Assembly (NCBI GenBank): GCA_025363775.1
Contig: JANYLG010000075.1
Coordinates: forward strand, 1-36,280
DNA length: 36,280 nucleotides
Direction of reading: 5' to 3'
Source: Acidobacteriota bacterium
Lineage (GTDB): Bacteria > Acidobacteriota > Vicinamibacteria > Vicinamibacterales > Fen-181
Below are positions 17,169 to 25,603 of this stretch, in pieces (positions within the stretch are counted from its first letter, which is position 1; every line of letters starts with the position of its first letter). The notes under the pieces were generated by a model. That model was not told the origin of the DNA. It ran no database searches and worked only from the letters and a program-made list of their open reading frames with translations. The translations under genes and the position numbers were made by a program.

Positions 17169-18088
17169 GCGCTCATCTCCAGCATCCGCTCGAGCGGCAC
17201 CAGGCACTTCACGCGCAGGTCCTCGGGGAGCGTGATTTCAGGCTGCCGGTCCCGCATGCAACGGTACACCTTCTCGAGCGTGTTGAGCCGCATGTAGGGG
17301 CATTCGTTGCACGCGCACCCGTTGTCGGGCGGCGCCGGGATGAACAGCTTGTCCGGGCGCGCCTTCTTCATCTGGTGGATGATCCCCGGCTCGGTCACGA
17401 CGATGAAGCTGGCGGCCGGGCTCGTGGTCGCATAGTTCAGGATCGACGTCGTCGATCCGATATGATCCGCCAGCCGCAGCACGCGTTCCTCGCACTCCGG
17501 GTGCGCGAGCACGAGCGCGTCGGGATGCTCCGCCTTCAGCCTGATGATCCGGCGCTCGGAGAAGGTGACGTGGACCGAGCACGACCCGGGCCACAGCACC
17601 ATGTCGCGCCCGGTCTTCTCGATGACGAAGCGCCCGAGATGCTGATCGGGCGCAAACAGGATGGGGCGGTCTGCCGGGACCTGGCGCACGATCCGTTCGG
17701 CGTTGCTCGAGGTGCAGATGATGTCGCTCAGCGCCTTCACGCCGGCGCTCGAGTTGATGTAGGTGATCACGGTGTGGCCGGGATGCGCGCGCACGAACTG
17801 TTCGAACTGCGGGGCCGGGCACCCGTCGGACAGCGAGCACCCCGCCGCGAGATCCGGGAGCAACACGAGTTTGTCGGGATTGAGAATCTTCGCCGTCTCG
17901 GCCATGAAGTGCACGCCACAGAAGACGATCACCGACGCCTCGGTCTTCGCCGCCGCCTGTGCGAGGGCCAGGCTGTCGCCGATGACATCCGCGATGTCCT
18001 GGATGTCCGGTTCCTGGTAGTAGTGCGCCAGGATGATGGCGTTCATCTCCTGTTTGAGACGGGCGATTTCGGCAAACAGGTCGATCAT
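17165..18088 (-). CDS. nadA: Quinolinate synthase
   Basis: This 307-residue enzyme condenses iminoaspartate with dihydroxyacetone phosphate to form quinolinate, using a [4Fe-4S] cluster. The expected widely spaced cysteines are in [10 protein letters not shown], in the CSVHVTF / HPECEERV region, and in [10 protein letters not shown] near the C-terminus. The opening words [18 protein letters not shown] are highly characteristic. The length matches the short bacterial NadA form. It is the first gene of the nad operon. Promoter elements should lie in the 136-base gap to the divergent aminotransferase, but I see no convincing -35/-10 pair there. Confidence 0.95.
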   Translation of the reverse strand: MIDLFAEIARLKQEMNAIILAHYYQEPDIQDIADVIGDSLALAQAAAKTEASVIVFCGVHFMAETAKILNPDKLVLLPDLAAGCSLSDGCPAPQFEQFVRAHPGHTVITYINSSAGVKALSDIICTSSNAERIVRQVPADRPILFAPDQHLGRFVIEKTGRDMVLWPGSCSVHVTFSERRIIRLKAEHPDALVLAHPECEERVLRLADHIGSTTSILNYATTSPAASFIVVTEPGIIHQMKKARPDKLFIPAPPDNGCACNECPYMRLNTLEKVYRCMRDRQPEITLPEDLRVKCLVPLERMLEMSA

Positions 18089-18224
18089 GGGGTCCCTGCC
18101 TGGGGTGGAAAAACGCTGTTGTTCCCCCTCTGGCTAGTTTAACGTAGATGACGGATTGCCGCCGCCACGAGCGCAGGACCGAAATCCCGTGCGGACGGGC
18201 GGACTGCGGTTGCGCCTGCTGTGG

Positions 18225-19391
18225 ATGATGTTTTCAACTCGTGTTCCAACCGACCTCGCCCCGAATCGACTCACGACGGCCGAGCTGGCAATCAGGGCAC
18301 GGGGCGTCCGGCTGATCGATCTGACAGAGACGAACCCCACCAAGATCGGCCTCGTCTACCCCGAGGGCGTGCTGGCCGCGCTCTCCGCGCCCGCCGGGAT
18401 GAGCTACGATCCACACCCTTTTGGCTTGGCGAGCGCCCGGCAGACGATTGCCGGAGAGGTCAGCGCGAGCGGGCTCACCGTCGATCCCTCGCGCGTGATT
18501 CTCACGGCCAGCACGAGCGAGGCCTATTCGTTCCTCTTCAAGTTGTTGTGCAATCCCGGCGACCAGGTGCTGGTGCCGGTTCCGAGCTATCCGCTGTTCG
18601 AGCATCTTACGCGCCTCGAACTGGTCGAGATTCGCCGGTATCCGCTCGAGTATCACGGCACGTGGTCGATCGACGTGGACGCGCTCGAGGCGGCCGTGAC
18701 GCCCCTCACGAGGGCGGTGCTGGTGGTCAGCCCGAACAACCCGACCGGGTCGACGCTCGCCCGTCGTGACTTGGCGGCGCTCGCGCGGATCTGCGCCTCC
18801 CGCCAACTCGCACTGATTGGCGACGAGGTGTTTGCCGACTACCTGCTCGACGCCCGAGCGGACGCTGCGCGCGTACTCGACCAGGACGAGGCGCTGACCT
18901 TCAGCCTCGGCGGGCTCTCGAAGTCGGCCGGGATGCCGCAGATGAAGCTCGGGTGGATCGTGGCTGGCGGACCCGCGACGCTGGTCGAGGCGGCGCTGGC
19001 TCGCCTCGAGATCGTGTGCGACGCGTTCCTTTCCGTCTCCACCCCGGTCCAGCAGGCGGCGGGCGACCTCCTGGCGGCTGGCCGCCAGATCCGCGCCCTG
19101 ATCCGAGAGCGGATCGCGGAGAACCTGCGGGACCTGCACGCGCTGGTCCTCCAGCATCCGTCGTGCTCGGTCTACCGCGTGGAGGGTGGCTGGTCGGCCG
19201 TCATTCGCGTGCCCGCCATCCGCCCGGAGGAGACCCTGGTGCTCGACCTGCTCGAACAGGACCTGGTGCTCGCTCATCCCGGCTACTTCTTCGATTTTCC
19301 GCACGAGGCGTTCGTCGTGGTCAGCCTGCTGCCGCCACCCGGGGACTTCCGGGCCGGCGTGACTCGGCTGCTGGCCCGCGCCTCCCACTGA
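18225..19391 (+). CDS. PLP-dependent aminotransferase, class I/II
   Basis: This is a 388-residue fold-type I aminotransferase. Start: the ORF opens at a TTG (18156), but MMFSTRVP at 18225/18228 is more plausible; no strong ribosome site is visible, so the start is uncertain. Family motifs include PNNPTGSTL, GDEVFADYLL and the PLP-lysine segment SLGGLSKSAGMPQMKLGW (Lys about 233). The substrate cannot be told from sequence; alanine-, aspartate- or aromatic-type activity is possible. The gene ends nine bases before malQ, so the two are probably cotranscribed, and it is divergent from nadA. Confidence 0.87.
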   Translation: MMFSTRVPTDLAPNRLTTAELAIRARGVRLIDLTETNPTKIGLVYPEGVLAALSAPAGMSYDPHPFGLASARQTIAGEVSASGLTVDPSRVILTASTSEAYSFLFKLLCNPGDQVLVPVPSYPLFEHLTRLELVEIRRYPLEYHGTWSIDVDALEAAVTPLTRAVLVVSPNNPTGSTLARRDLAALARICASRQLALIGDEVFADYLLDARADAARVLDQDEALTFSLGGLSKSAGMPQMKLGWIVAGGPATLVEAALARLEIVCDAFLSVSTPVQQAAGDLLAAGRQIRALIRERIAENLRDLHALVLQHPSCSVYRVEGGWSAVIRVPAIRPEETLVLDLLEQDLVLAHPGYFFDFPHEAFVVVSLLPPPGDFRAGVTRLLARASH

Positions 19392-19399
19392 GGGAATGC

Positions 19400-20977
19400 A
19401 TGTCGCTTGCCGCCGGCCGACACTCAGGGCTTCTCATCCCGTTGTTCTCCATGCCGTCGCGCGCGAGTTGGGGCATCGGCGAGATCGGTGACATCCCATT
19501 CATCGCCTCCTGGCTGCGCGGCGCCCGGCAGGATCTGCTGCAGCTGCTGCCCATCAACGAAATGGCGATCGGTCAGCGTTCGCCCTATTCGGCGATGACG
19601 GCGATGGCGATCGATCCGATCTTCATCAGCGTGCCCGAGGTGGCCGACTTCCAGCAACTCGGTGGGGAATCGGCGATGGACCGCGCCTGGCAGCAGCGCC
19701 TGGCGGATGCCCGTCGTTCGCCCGCGATCGATCATGCGCTTGTGCGCAGCGTGAAGGAGCCGGCCCTGCGCGCAGCCTTCGACGAGTTCGTTCGCCGGCA
19801 TCGGGAGCCGGCCACCGCCAGGGCGCGCGCATTCGACGCCTGGTCGCGCGAGCAGTCCTGGTGGCTGGACGATTACGCGCTGTTCCGCGCGCTGCACGCG
19901 CATCGCCAGGATCGCGCGTGGAGCGAGTGGCCCGCGCCGCTGCGCGACCGCGACGCGGACGCGTTGGCGGGCGCCCGCCGGGAGCTGGCGCGAGAGGTTC
20001 TCTACCGAACGTGGCTCCAGTGGATCGCGGACACGCAGTGGCACGACGCGAAGGCGCAGGCGCGGCCGGTGTCCCTGATGGGCGATCTCGCGTTCATGGT
20101 TGACGGCGACAGCGCCGACGTGTGGGCCCAGGCCGCGTCGTTCATGCTCGACGCCTCGGTGGGCGCCCCCCCCGATGCCTTCAGCAAAACGGGACAGAAC
20201 TGGGGCATGCCGGCCTACCGCTGGGACCGGCTGGCCGAGCGCGATTTCAGCTGGCTTCGCGATCGCGCGCGACGGACCGCGTCGCTGTTCGACGGCTACC
20301 GCATCGACCACCTCGTCGGTTTCTACCGCACGTACGTGTTTCCCGACGACGGCTCGCCCGCCTTCTTCACTCCCGCCGGGGAAGCGGCCCAACTCGAGCT
20401 TGGCGAGACCGTGCTCGCCATCTTCGGCCAGGCGGGGTCGTGTATCACCGCCGAGGATCTTGGCACGGTGCCCGATTTCGTGCGTCGGTCGCTCGCGCGG
20501 CTGGGCGTTCCCGGGTACAAGGTTTCCCGGTGGGAACGGCACTGGGAGACCAAGGGCCAGCCCTATCGTGACCCGTCCGCCTACCCCGCCGCGTCCGTGG
20601 CGACGTCGGGTACGCACGACAACGAGCCGACGGCTGCCTGGTGGGACAGCCTCGACGCTGACGAACGCGCCGCGGTCCTCGCGACGCCCGGCCTGGCCGA
20701 GCGCGTTGGAGTTCTCGACGAGGCGGCCGGCGCCTTTTCCCCGGCCCTGCGCGACGCCATGATCGAGGTTCTGTTTGCGTCGGGGTCCGACTTCCTCCTG
20801 CTCCCGGTCCAGGACGTGTTCGGGTGGCGCGACCGCATCAACATCCCGGCGAGCCAGGGTGATCAGAATTGGACGTGGCGCCTTCCCTGGCCGGTCGATA
20901 CCCTGGCCTTGCAGTCGGAGGCCGTGGACCGTGCCATCGCGCTGCGGGCCTGGAGCGATCAGTACCGGCGGGGATGA
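19400..20977 (+). CDS. malQ: 4-alpha-glucanotransferase (amylomaltase, GH77)
   Basis: This 525-residue enzyme transfers alpha-1,4-glucan segments between maltodextrins. The start ATG at 19400 (MSLAAGRHSGLLIPLFSM) is chosen over the long ORF from 18953, which merely overlaps the upstream gene; AGGGA lies just upstream. GH77 catalytic residues are at the expected spacing: nucleophile Asp about 303 in GYRIDHLVGF, acid/base Glu about 352 in TAEDLGTVP and Asp about 407 in SGTHDNEPT. The opening SRASWGIGEIGD and LLPINEM are also typical. No other maltodextrin or glycogen gene is in the window; the immediate neighbour is an aminotransferase. Confidence 0.93.
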   Translation: MSLAAGRHSGLLIPLFSMPSRASWGIGEIGDIPFIASWLRGARQDLLQLLPINEMAIGQRSPYSAMTAMAIDPIFISVPEVADFQQLGGESAMDRAWQQRLADARRSPAIDHALVRSVKEPALRAAFDEFVRRHREPATARARAFDAWSREQSWWLDDYALFRALHAHRQDRAWSEWPAPLRDRDADALAGARRELAREVLYRTWLQWIADTQWHDAKAQARPVSLMGDLAFMVDGDSADVWAQAASFMLDASVGAPPDAFSKTGQNWGMPAYRWDRLAERDFSWLRDRARRTASLFDGYRIDHLVGFYRTYVFPDDGSPAFFTPAGEAAQLELGETVLAIFGQAGSCITAEDLGTVPDFVRRSLARLGVPGYKVSRWERHWETKGQPYRDPSAYPAASVATSGTHDNEPTAAWWDSLDADERAAVLATPGLAERVGVLDEAAGAFSPALRDAMIEVLFASGSDFLLLPVQDVFGWRDRINIPASQGDQNWTWRLPWPVDTLALQSEAVDRAIALRAWSDQYRRG

Positions 20978-21251
20978 CGCCTTCCTGACGACCCCACGCA
21001 AGACGGCGTCAGTCTTTATGGGGCGTTTGACCAAGCCAGTTTCGCGATCACAGCTTTTGCTCGGGTCCGCCGGAATCGTTAACGGTCCAGAGCGCCGGCC
21101 TTTCGCGGTCCGACCGCATTTCTTCGAAAATCTACGATATTTCGATCGGACGCTGGCACCGGCCTGTGGTTCTACTCTTGCAAGACAATTGGCCGCTTGT
21201 CACATTCCGGGACGTGGCATAACGAGAGACCCGGAGATAGCGGGGCCTGAC
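20978..21251. other. 274-base gap between malQ and the pseudokinase gene
   Basis: No supported gene is present. TGACGCC at 20975-20981 pairs with GGCGTCA at 21005-21011, followed by GTCTTT, and could be a weak terminator for malQ. The middle is comparatively AT-rich (around 21115-21150) and may hold the promoter for the next gene, but no clear hexamers are evident. Confidence 0.4.
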
Positions 21252-22826
21252 GTGCAGACATCAACCTTCGTGGACGGACTTGGACGCCGATCGCGGACGC
21301 TGGAGCCGACCGGTGAGGAGGTCGAGACGCTCCGCTTGTGCAGGGAGCTATCCGAGTCGGCCGCCGCTGAAGCCGCGCTCATCGCGCGCGCTGGTCGTCT
21401 CGCCGCCTTCTCCCATCCCTCCTTCGCCCAAGTGCGCAAGGTCGAGCGCCTGGGCGGGCCGCTCGGCGGACTCGCGGTCGTCTCGACCGCCGTCCCCGGG
21501 GTCCGACTCTCCGAGGTTCTACGGCACGCCCAGCGCAAGTGGGTGACGCCGGACCTCGATGCTGGAGCGTGCCTGCTCGATCAGATCACCGGCGCGCTGG
21601 CCGATTTCCACCGCTACTCGGTAGATTTCGCCCACGGCGCCCTTGGCCCGGAACGGATCGTTGTCCGGCCCGACGGCCGCGTGGTGATCGTCGAACACGC
21701 GCTCGCCCCGGCGATCGAGCGGCTGCAGATGGGAAGGACGCCGCTCTGGAGGCAATTCCGCGTGGCGGTGCCCGCCGTCGCCGGCACGGCACGCTTCGAC
21801 CAGCTGACCGATGTCATGCAGCTCGGGGTACTCGCCCTCGCCCTGGCGCTTGGGAGGCCGATCCGCCGCGACGAATACCCCCACCGGCTACAGGACCTGC
21901 TTGCCGAGGCTTCGACCCCCGATCCGCTCGGCGAACGGCCGACCCTCTCGAGGTCGCTCCGCACCTGGATCCTGCGGACGCTCCAGCTCGAAACGCGCTC
22001 CTCTTTCCGGACGGCCGCCGATGCCGAGACTGCGCTCGATGCCGTGCTGGCCGAAGAATCGCGCTCGAAACCCGGGTTCGCGGCCGTAGCCAGGTACCTC
22101 GCCGCGTGCGTTCAGGGGCCGGACGCCGGGCAACCGGCTCCATCAATCGTAGCGGTGCCTGCCGCCGGCGACATCGTGCCGGCGACTGCTACCGAAGCCG
22201 AAGGCGCGGTCGGAACGATCACGGCCACGGGCCGGTTTGCGACCGTTCGCGTGTTCCGCCCGGCGACCTCCGTCCTGGAACCGCCGGCCGCTGATTCACC
22301 CGCGCCTGTTGAAACAGTCGATCTGTCATCCGCATCCCGCGGTCACCAGGCGGTGCGGATCATGACGGATGCCGCGCGCGCATCGCGTCGATTCGCGCGG
22401 GCGTTCGACCGGACGTTCTCGCGCTCCGACCTGCGCGTGACGATGGTGTCGATCGGCCTCGTGGCTCTCTACGGCGTCACCTACCTGGGCGCCCGCGGAT
22501 ATCTTGGCCTACCCAACTTGATCAGCGGTCGAGGCACTCTCGTCGTCGAATCGCGCCCCGCCGGCGCCGACCTCTATGTGGATGGGTTCCCGAGCGGGCA
22601 GACGCCAGCAACGCTGGAGTTGCCCGCCGGCGAGCACACGCTCGCGCTCCGTGCAGGCACGGGGACGACCCTTGTTCCCGTGATGGTCGTGGCCGGCGCG
22701 CGAAGGGTCGAGCGGATCGCGGTCCGTCAGCGCCGACGGGCGCCGCGCTCCGTCGCCCCGCCGCGCCCCGTCGTCATCTTGCCAGGCGGAACGATCCCGT
22801 TGCCGGCGACGCGCCTTCAGCAGTAG
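21252..22826 (+). CDS. Membrane-anchored pseudokinase with C-terminal PEGA domain
   Basis: This protein is 524 residues if translated from the GTG at 21252; no ATG lies nearby and the ribosome site (GGAG) is rather distant, so the start is uncertain. Residues about 15-270 resemble a Ser/Thr kinase fold, but the catalytic loop reads HGALGPERIVV where active kinases have HxDLKPxNI, and the DFG position reads VEHA. Both catalytic Asp residues are missing. One transmembrane helix follows at about 396-415 (VSIGLVALYGVTYLGA). The outer part (about 425-500) is a PEGA domain: GTLVVESRPAGADLYVDG, then TPATLELPAGEHTLAL. A cytoplasmic sensing or scaffold role linked to the envelope is inference; an M23 peptidase follows. 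Confidence 0.75.
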   Translation: MQTSTFVDGLGRRSRTLEPTGEEVETLRLCRELSESAAAEAALIARAGRLAAFSHPSFAQVRKVERLGGPLGGLAVVSTAVPGVRLSEVLRHAQRKWVTPDLDAGACLLDQITGALADFHRYSVDFAHGALGPERIVVRPDGRVVIVEHALAPAIERLQMGRTPLWRQFRVAVPAVAGTARFDQLTDVMQLGVLALALALGRPIRRDEYPHRLQDLLAEASTPDPLGERPTLSRSLRTWILRTLQLETRSSFRTAADAETALDAVLAEESRSKPGFAAVARYLAACVQGPDAGQPAPSIVAVPAAGDIVPATATEAEGAVGTITATGRFATVRVFRPATSVLEPPAADSPAPVETVDLSSASRGHQAVRIMTDAARASRRFARAFDRTFSRSDLRVTMVSIGLVALYGVTYLGARGYLGLPNLISGRGTLVVESRPAGADLYVDGFPSGQTPATLELPAGEHTLALRAGTGTTLVPVMVVAGARRVERIAVRQRRRAPRSVAPPRPVVILPGGTIPLPATRLQQ

Positions 22827-22838
22827 ACTGGTATCGAA

Positions 22839-24083
22839 ATGCTCACATGGGCGGTGGTGGTGGGGCTTACGCTGTGCGTGGTCCCTGGATCGGCGTGTGC
22901 TCGGAAGAGCGAACCGGTGCGGAACACGCGCCAAGCCGACATCCATCTCGTACCCGAGAGCGAGTTGATCACCGGCCGCGTTCCCCGTCTCGCCACCCTG
23001 GCCAGCCTGCTGCAGTCCCGGCTTCGCCCCGACCTGATTCCGGCAATCGTGTCGATGACCCGAAAGGTCTTCGATCCGCGGCGGATGAAGGCCGACCACA
23101 CCTACCGGCTGGAACGAACGTCAGGTGGCCTGGTCCGCTGCTTCGAATACGAGATCGACGCCGACCGATTCCTCCGGATCCTCGGCCCATCCAACCGCCA
23201 GCCGGACGAGTTGACCGTCGAACTGGTGCCTTACCAGAAGCAACGGGCCCTCTTTTCGGTGCGAGGGGAGATCTCGAAGGCGTCGCCGTCGCTGTTTGCC
23301 GCGATGCACGATGCGGGTGAAGGGCCGGACCTGTCGGTGGAACTCGCGGACATTTTTGGCGGCGAGATCGATTTCAACTCGGACCTGCAGCCTGGCGATA
23401 GCTTCAGCCTCACGTTCGAGAAGGTGTACCGCGAAGGAGCATTCTTGTCATACGGGGCGGTACTGGCGGCCGAGTTCTCGAACGACGGGCGCGTGCTGAA
23501 AGCGGTGCGGTACACGATCCCGGGGGGCAAGCCGGCCTACTACGACGACCAGGGGCGGTCGCTGAGACGGTTCTTTCTGAAGTCGCCTCTCGAGTTTGCC
23601 GCGCCGGTCAGTTCCCGATTCTCGAACGCCCGCATGCACCCGGTGCTGCGCATCGTGCGACCGCACCTGGGGGTGGACTACCGGGCCGCGTCGGGCAGTC
23701 CGGTCGTGGCCGTGGCGAACGGCACCGTGGTCTCGGCGGGATGGAGTGGAGAGGCGGGCCGGCTGATCCACCTCCGGCACTCGAGCGGCTACGACACGCT
23801 CTACATGCACCTGTCGTCGATCGCGGTGCGAGCCGGACAGCACGTGGCGCAGGGCGAGCTGGTCGGCCGGGTTGGCATGACCGGGCTCGCCACCGGTCCG
23901 CACCTCGACTACCGGGTCAGGAAGGACGGCGGGTATCTCAATCCCCTGGTGGTCCATCGCTCACTTCCGCCCGGCGAGCCCATTCCGGCCGGCTGCCGTG
24001 CGCAGTTCGAGGCGGAACGCGACCGTTTCATGGCGTTGCTGGTGCCGCGCGGCGGGCCGTTGACGGCCGACGGAGGTCAATGA
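22839..24083 (+). CDS. Exported M23-family (LytM-type) peptidase with altered HxH motif
   Basis: This 414-residue protein has an N-terminal hydrophobic segment (LTWAVVVGLTLCVVPG) consistent with a signal peptide. Residues about 30-240 are an OapA/LysM-associated-like region with SELITGRVPRLATL and DLQPGDSFSLTFEKVY. The C-terminal M23 domain has the first zinc motif HLGVDY (His about 276, Asp about 280), YMHLSS, and then GPHLDYRV where the usual motif is GPHLHFE/YE. The second His of HxH is thus Asp (about 357). It probably acts on peptidoglycan cross-links or regulates such an enzyme. The gene starts 12 bases after the pseudokinase stop, suggesting one transcript. Confidence 0.85.
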   Translation: MLTWAVVVGLTLCVVPGSACARKSEPVRNTRQADIHLVPESELITGRVPRLATLASLLQSRLRPDLIPAIVSMTRKVFDPRRMKADHTYRLERTSGGLVRCFEYEIDADRFLRILGPSNRQPDELTVELVPYQKQRALFSVRGEISKASPSLFAAMHDAGEGPDLSVELADIFGGEIDFNSDLQPGDSFSLTFEKVYREGAFLSYGAVLAAEFSNDGRVLKAVRYTIPGGKPAYYDDQGRSLRRFFLKSPLEFAAPVSSRFSNARMHPVLRIVRPHLGVDYRAASGSPVVAVANGTVVSAGWSGEAGRLIHLRHSSGYDTLYMHLSSIAVRAGQHVAQGELVGRVGMTGLATGPHLDYRVRKDGGYLNPLVVHRSLPPGEPIPAGCRAQFEAERDRFMALLVPRGGPLTADGGQ

Positions 24084-24343
24084 TCCCGGTGAAGCTCGAG
24101 GCTTCCGGACCGAGAGCGTGATATATTGTATTTTTCGCCTGGCCGCAGCCTGGATCCGCGTTCCCGGCTCCTGAACTCGCGGGGGCTACGGACGGCAGAC
24201 GATGGTCGCGGCCCGTGTCCTTGACACACCCTTCTCGGTTCGGGTAATTAGGATCGGCTGGCGGTGGTATGCCGCCCTGCCTCGAACCCCCTCGTAACCC
24301 TCTGCGCTGCCCGGCAAGCGGGCGGCCCGCCGCGAGTCATCAG
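24084..24343. other. 260-base gap upstream of the serine cluster
   Basis: No gene is supported. It holds an AT-rich patch gatatattgtattttt (24121-24136) just after the M23 gene and a perfect TTGACA at 24221-24226, either of which could belong to the promoter of the DUF1015-serA-serC cluster. A matching -10 for TTGACA is poor (TAATTA at 18-base spacing). Confidence 0.35.
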
Positions 24344-25567
24344 ATGTCTACCATTCGTCCGTTCGCCGCACTCAGACCCTCGCCCTCGAACGTCGACCGT
24401 GTGTCCGCCGTCCCCTACGACGTTGTCAATGCCGAAGAAGCGAGGGCCATGGCCGCTGGCAACCCCCTCAGCTTCCTGCACATCTCGCGCGCGGAGATCG
24501 ATCTCCCGCCCGCGACCGACCCGTACTCGGACGCTGTCTACAACAAGGCGCTCGAGAACTTCACCAACCTCCGCCAGGCGGCGCCGCTGGTGGTCGAGGA
24601 TGTGCCCGCCGTGTATTTCTACCGGCTGAAGATGGGGAATCACTGCCAGACCGGCCTGGCCGCCTGCTACTCGGTGGGCGAGTACGACATTGACCTGATC
24701 AAGAAGCACGAAAAGACGCGGCGCGACAAGGAAGACGACCGCACGCGGCACATCAGCACGCTTCGCGCGCAAACCGGGCCCGTCTTCCTGACCTATCGCG
24801 CGTCGAAGGCGATTGACGCGGTCGCGGACACGGTGACAGCCGGTGCGCCACTCTTCGATTTCGAATCCGCCGACCAGGTGTGCCACACCGTCTGGAAGGT
24901 GACGGGCGCGGACCTCGCCGCGGTCGTCAAGGCGTTTGGCGAGCTGCCGTGTGTCTACATTGCGGACGGGCATCACCGGGCCGCCAGCGCGGGCCGGACG
25001 CGGAAGTACCTGGCCGAGAAGTCGCCGACGACCGACAACAGCGAGGCCAACTGGATGCTGGCTGTCGCGTTCCCGGACAACCAGACCCAGATCCTGCCCT
25101 ACAACCGGGTGGTCAAGGACCTGGCCGGCAAGACGCCCGAGGCATTCCTCGCCGACCTGAAGACGCGCGTCAAGGTGGCGGACGGGACGCCGAACCCGAC
25201 GAAGAAGGGCGAAGTGGGGATGTACCTGGCCGGCAGCTGGTATACGCTGTCTCTCGAGGCGGCTGCCGGCGCGACCGATATCGGCAGCACGCTCGACGTG
25301 AGCCTGCTGCAGGACCAGGTGCTCTCGCCGCTGCTCGGCGTCGGCGACCCGCGGACCGACAAGCGGATCGACTTCGTCGGCGGCATCCGCGGAACCTCGG
25401 AGCTCGAGAAGCTGGTGAACGGGCGCAAGGCAGCGGTGGCGTTCTCGATGTTCCCCGTGGGCGTCAACGACCTGATTCGAATCGCGGATGCCGGCGAGAT
25501 CATGCCTCCCAAGTCCACTTGGTTCGAGCCGAAGCTTCGTGATGGACTCCTCACTCATCTCATCTAA
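24344..25567 (+). CDS. DUF1015 family protein with ParB/Srx-like DGHHR motif
   Basis: This 407-residue protein starts at the ATG at 24344 (MSTIRPFAALRP); the track start at 24269 adds a non-conserved leader. The opening RPFAALRP, then VSAVPYDVV, and the central IADGHHRAASAG (Asp about 208 to Arg about 212) are the hallmarks of DUF1015. The DGHHR signature resembles the G-x-H-R motif of ParB/sulfiredoxin-fold nucleotide-binding proteins, a group that includes free serine kinases. It lies 36 bases before serA, with serC next. A role in serine or phosphoserine metabolism is therefore plausible but unproven. No signal peptide or membrane segment is seen. Confidence 0.85.
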   Translation: MSTIRPFAALRPSPSNVDRVSAVPYDVVNAEEARAMAAGNPLSFLHISRAEIDLPPATDPYSDAVYNKALENFTNLRQAAPLVVEDVPAVYFYRLKMGNHCQTGLAACYSVGEYDIDLIKKHEKTRRDKEDDRTRHISTLRAQTGPVFLTYRASKAIDAVADTVTAGAPLFDFESADQVCHTVWKVTGADLAAVVKAFGELPCVYIADGHHRAASAGRTRKYLAEKSPTTDNSEANWMLAVAFPDNQTQILPYNRVVKDLAGKTPEAFLADLKTRVKVADGTPNPTKKGEVGMYLAGSWYTLSLEAAAGATDIGSTLDVSLLQDQVLSPLLGVGDPRTDKRIDFVGGIRGTSELEKLVNGRKAAVAFSMFPVGVNDLIRIADAGEIMPPKSTWFEPKLRDGLLTHLI

Positions 25568-25603
25568 CCGGACGCGGATTTCCGCGGCCAAGGATGGACA
25601 GCC

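Noticed and set aside
18953-19399. N-terminal extension of the malQ ORF by 149 residues
   Set aside because: It overlaps the aminotransferase gene out of frame and is Arg/Pro/Gly-rich; homologous sequence begins at the ATG at 19400.
21154-21175. TGGCAC upstream of the pseudokinase gene as a sigma-54 promoter
   Set aside because: The -12 GC is not at the required spacing (TGTG in its place).
24221-24250. TTGACA as a full sigma-70 promoter for the serine cluster
   Set aside because: The -35 is perfect, but the hexamer at 17-18 bases (GTAATT or TAATTA) is a poor -10; kept only as a note in the gap description.
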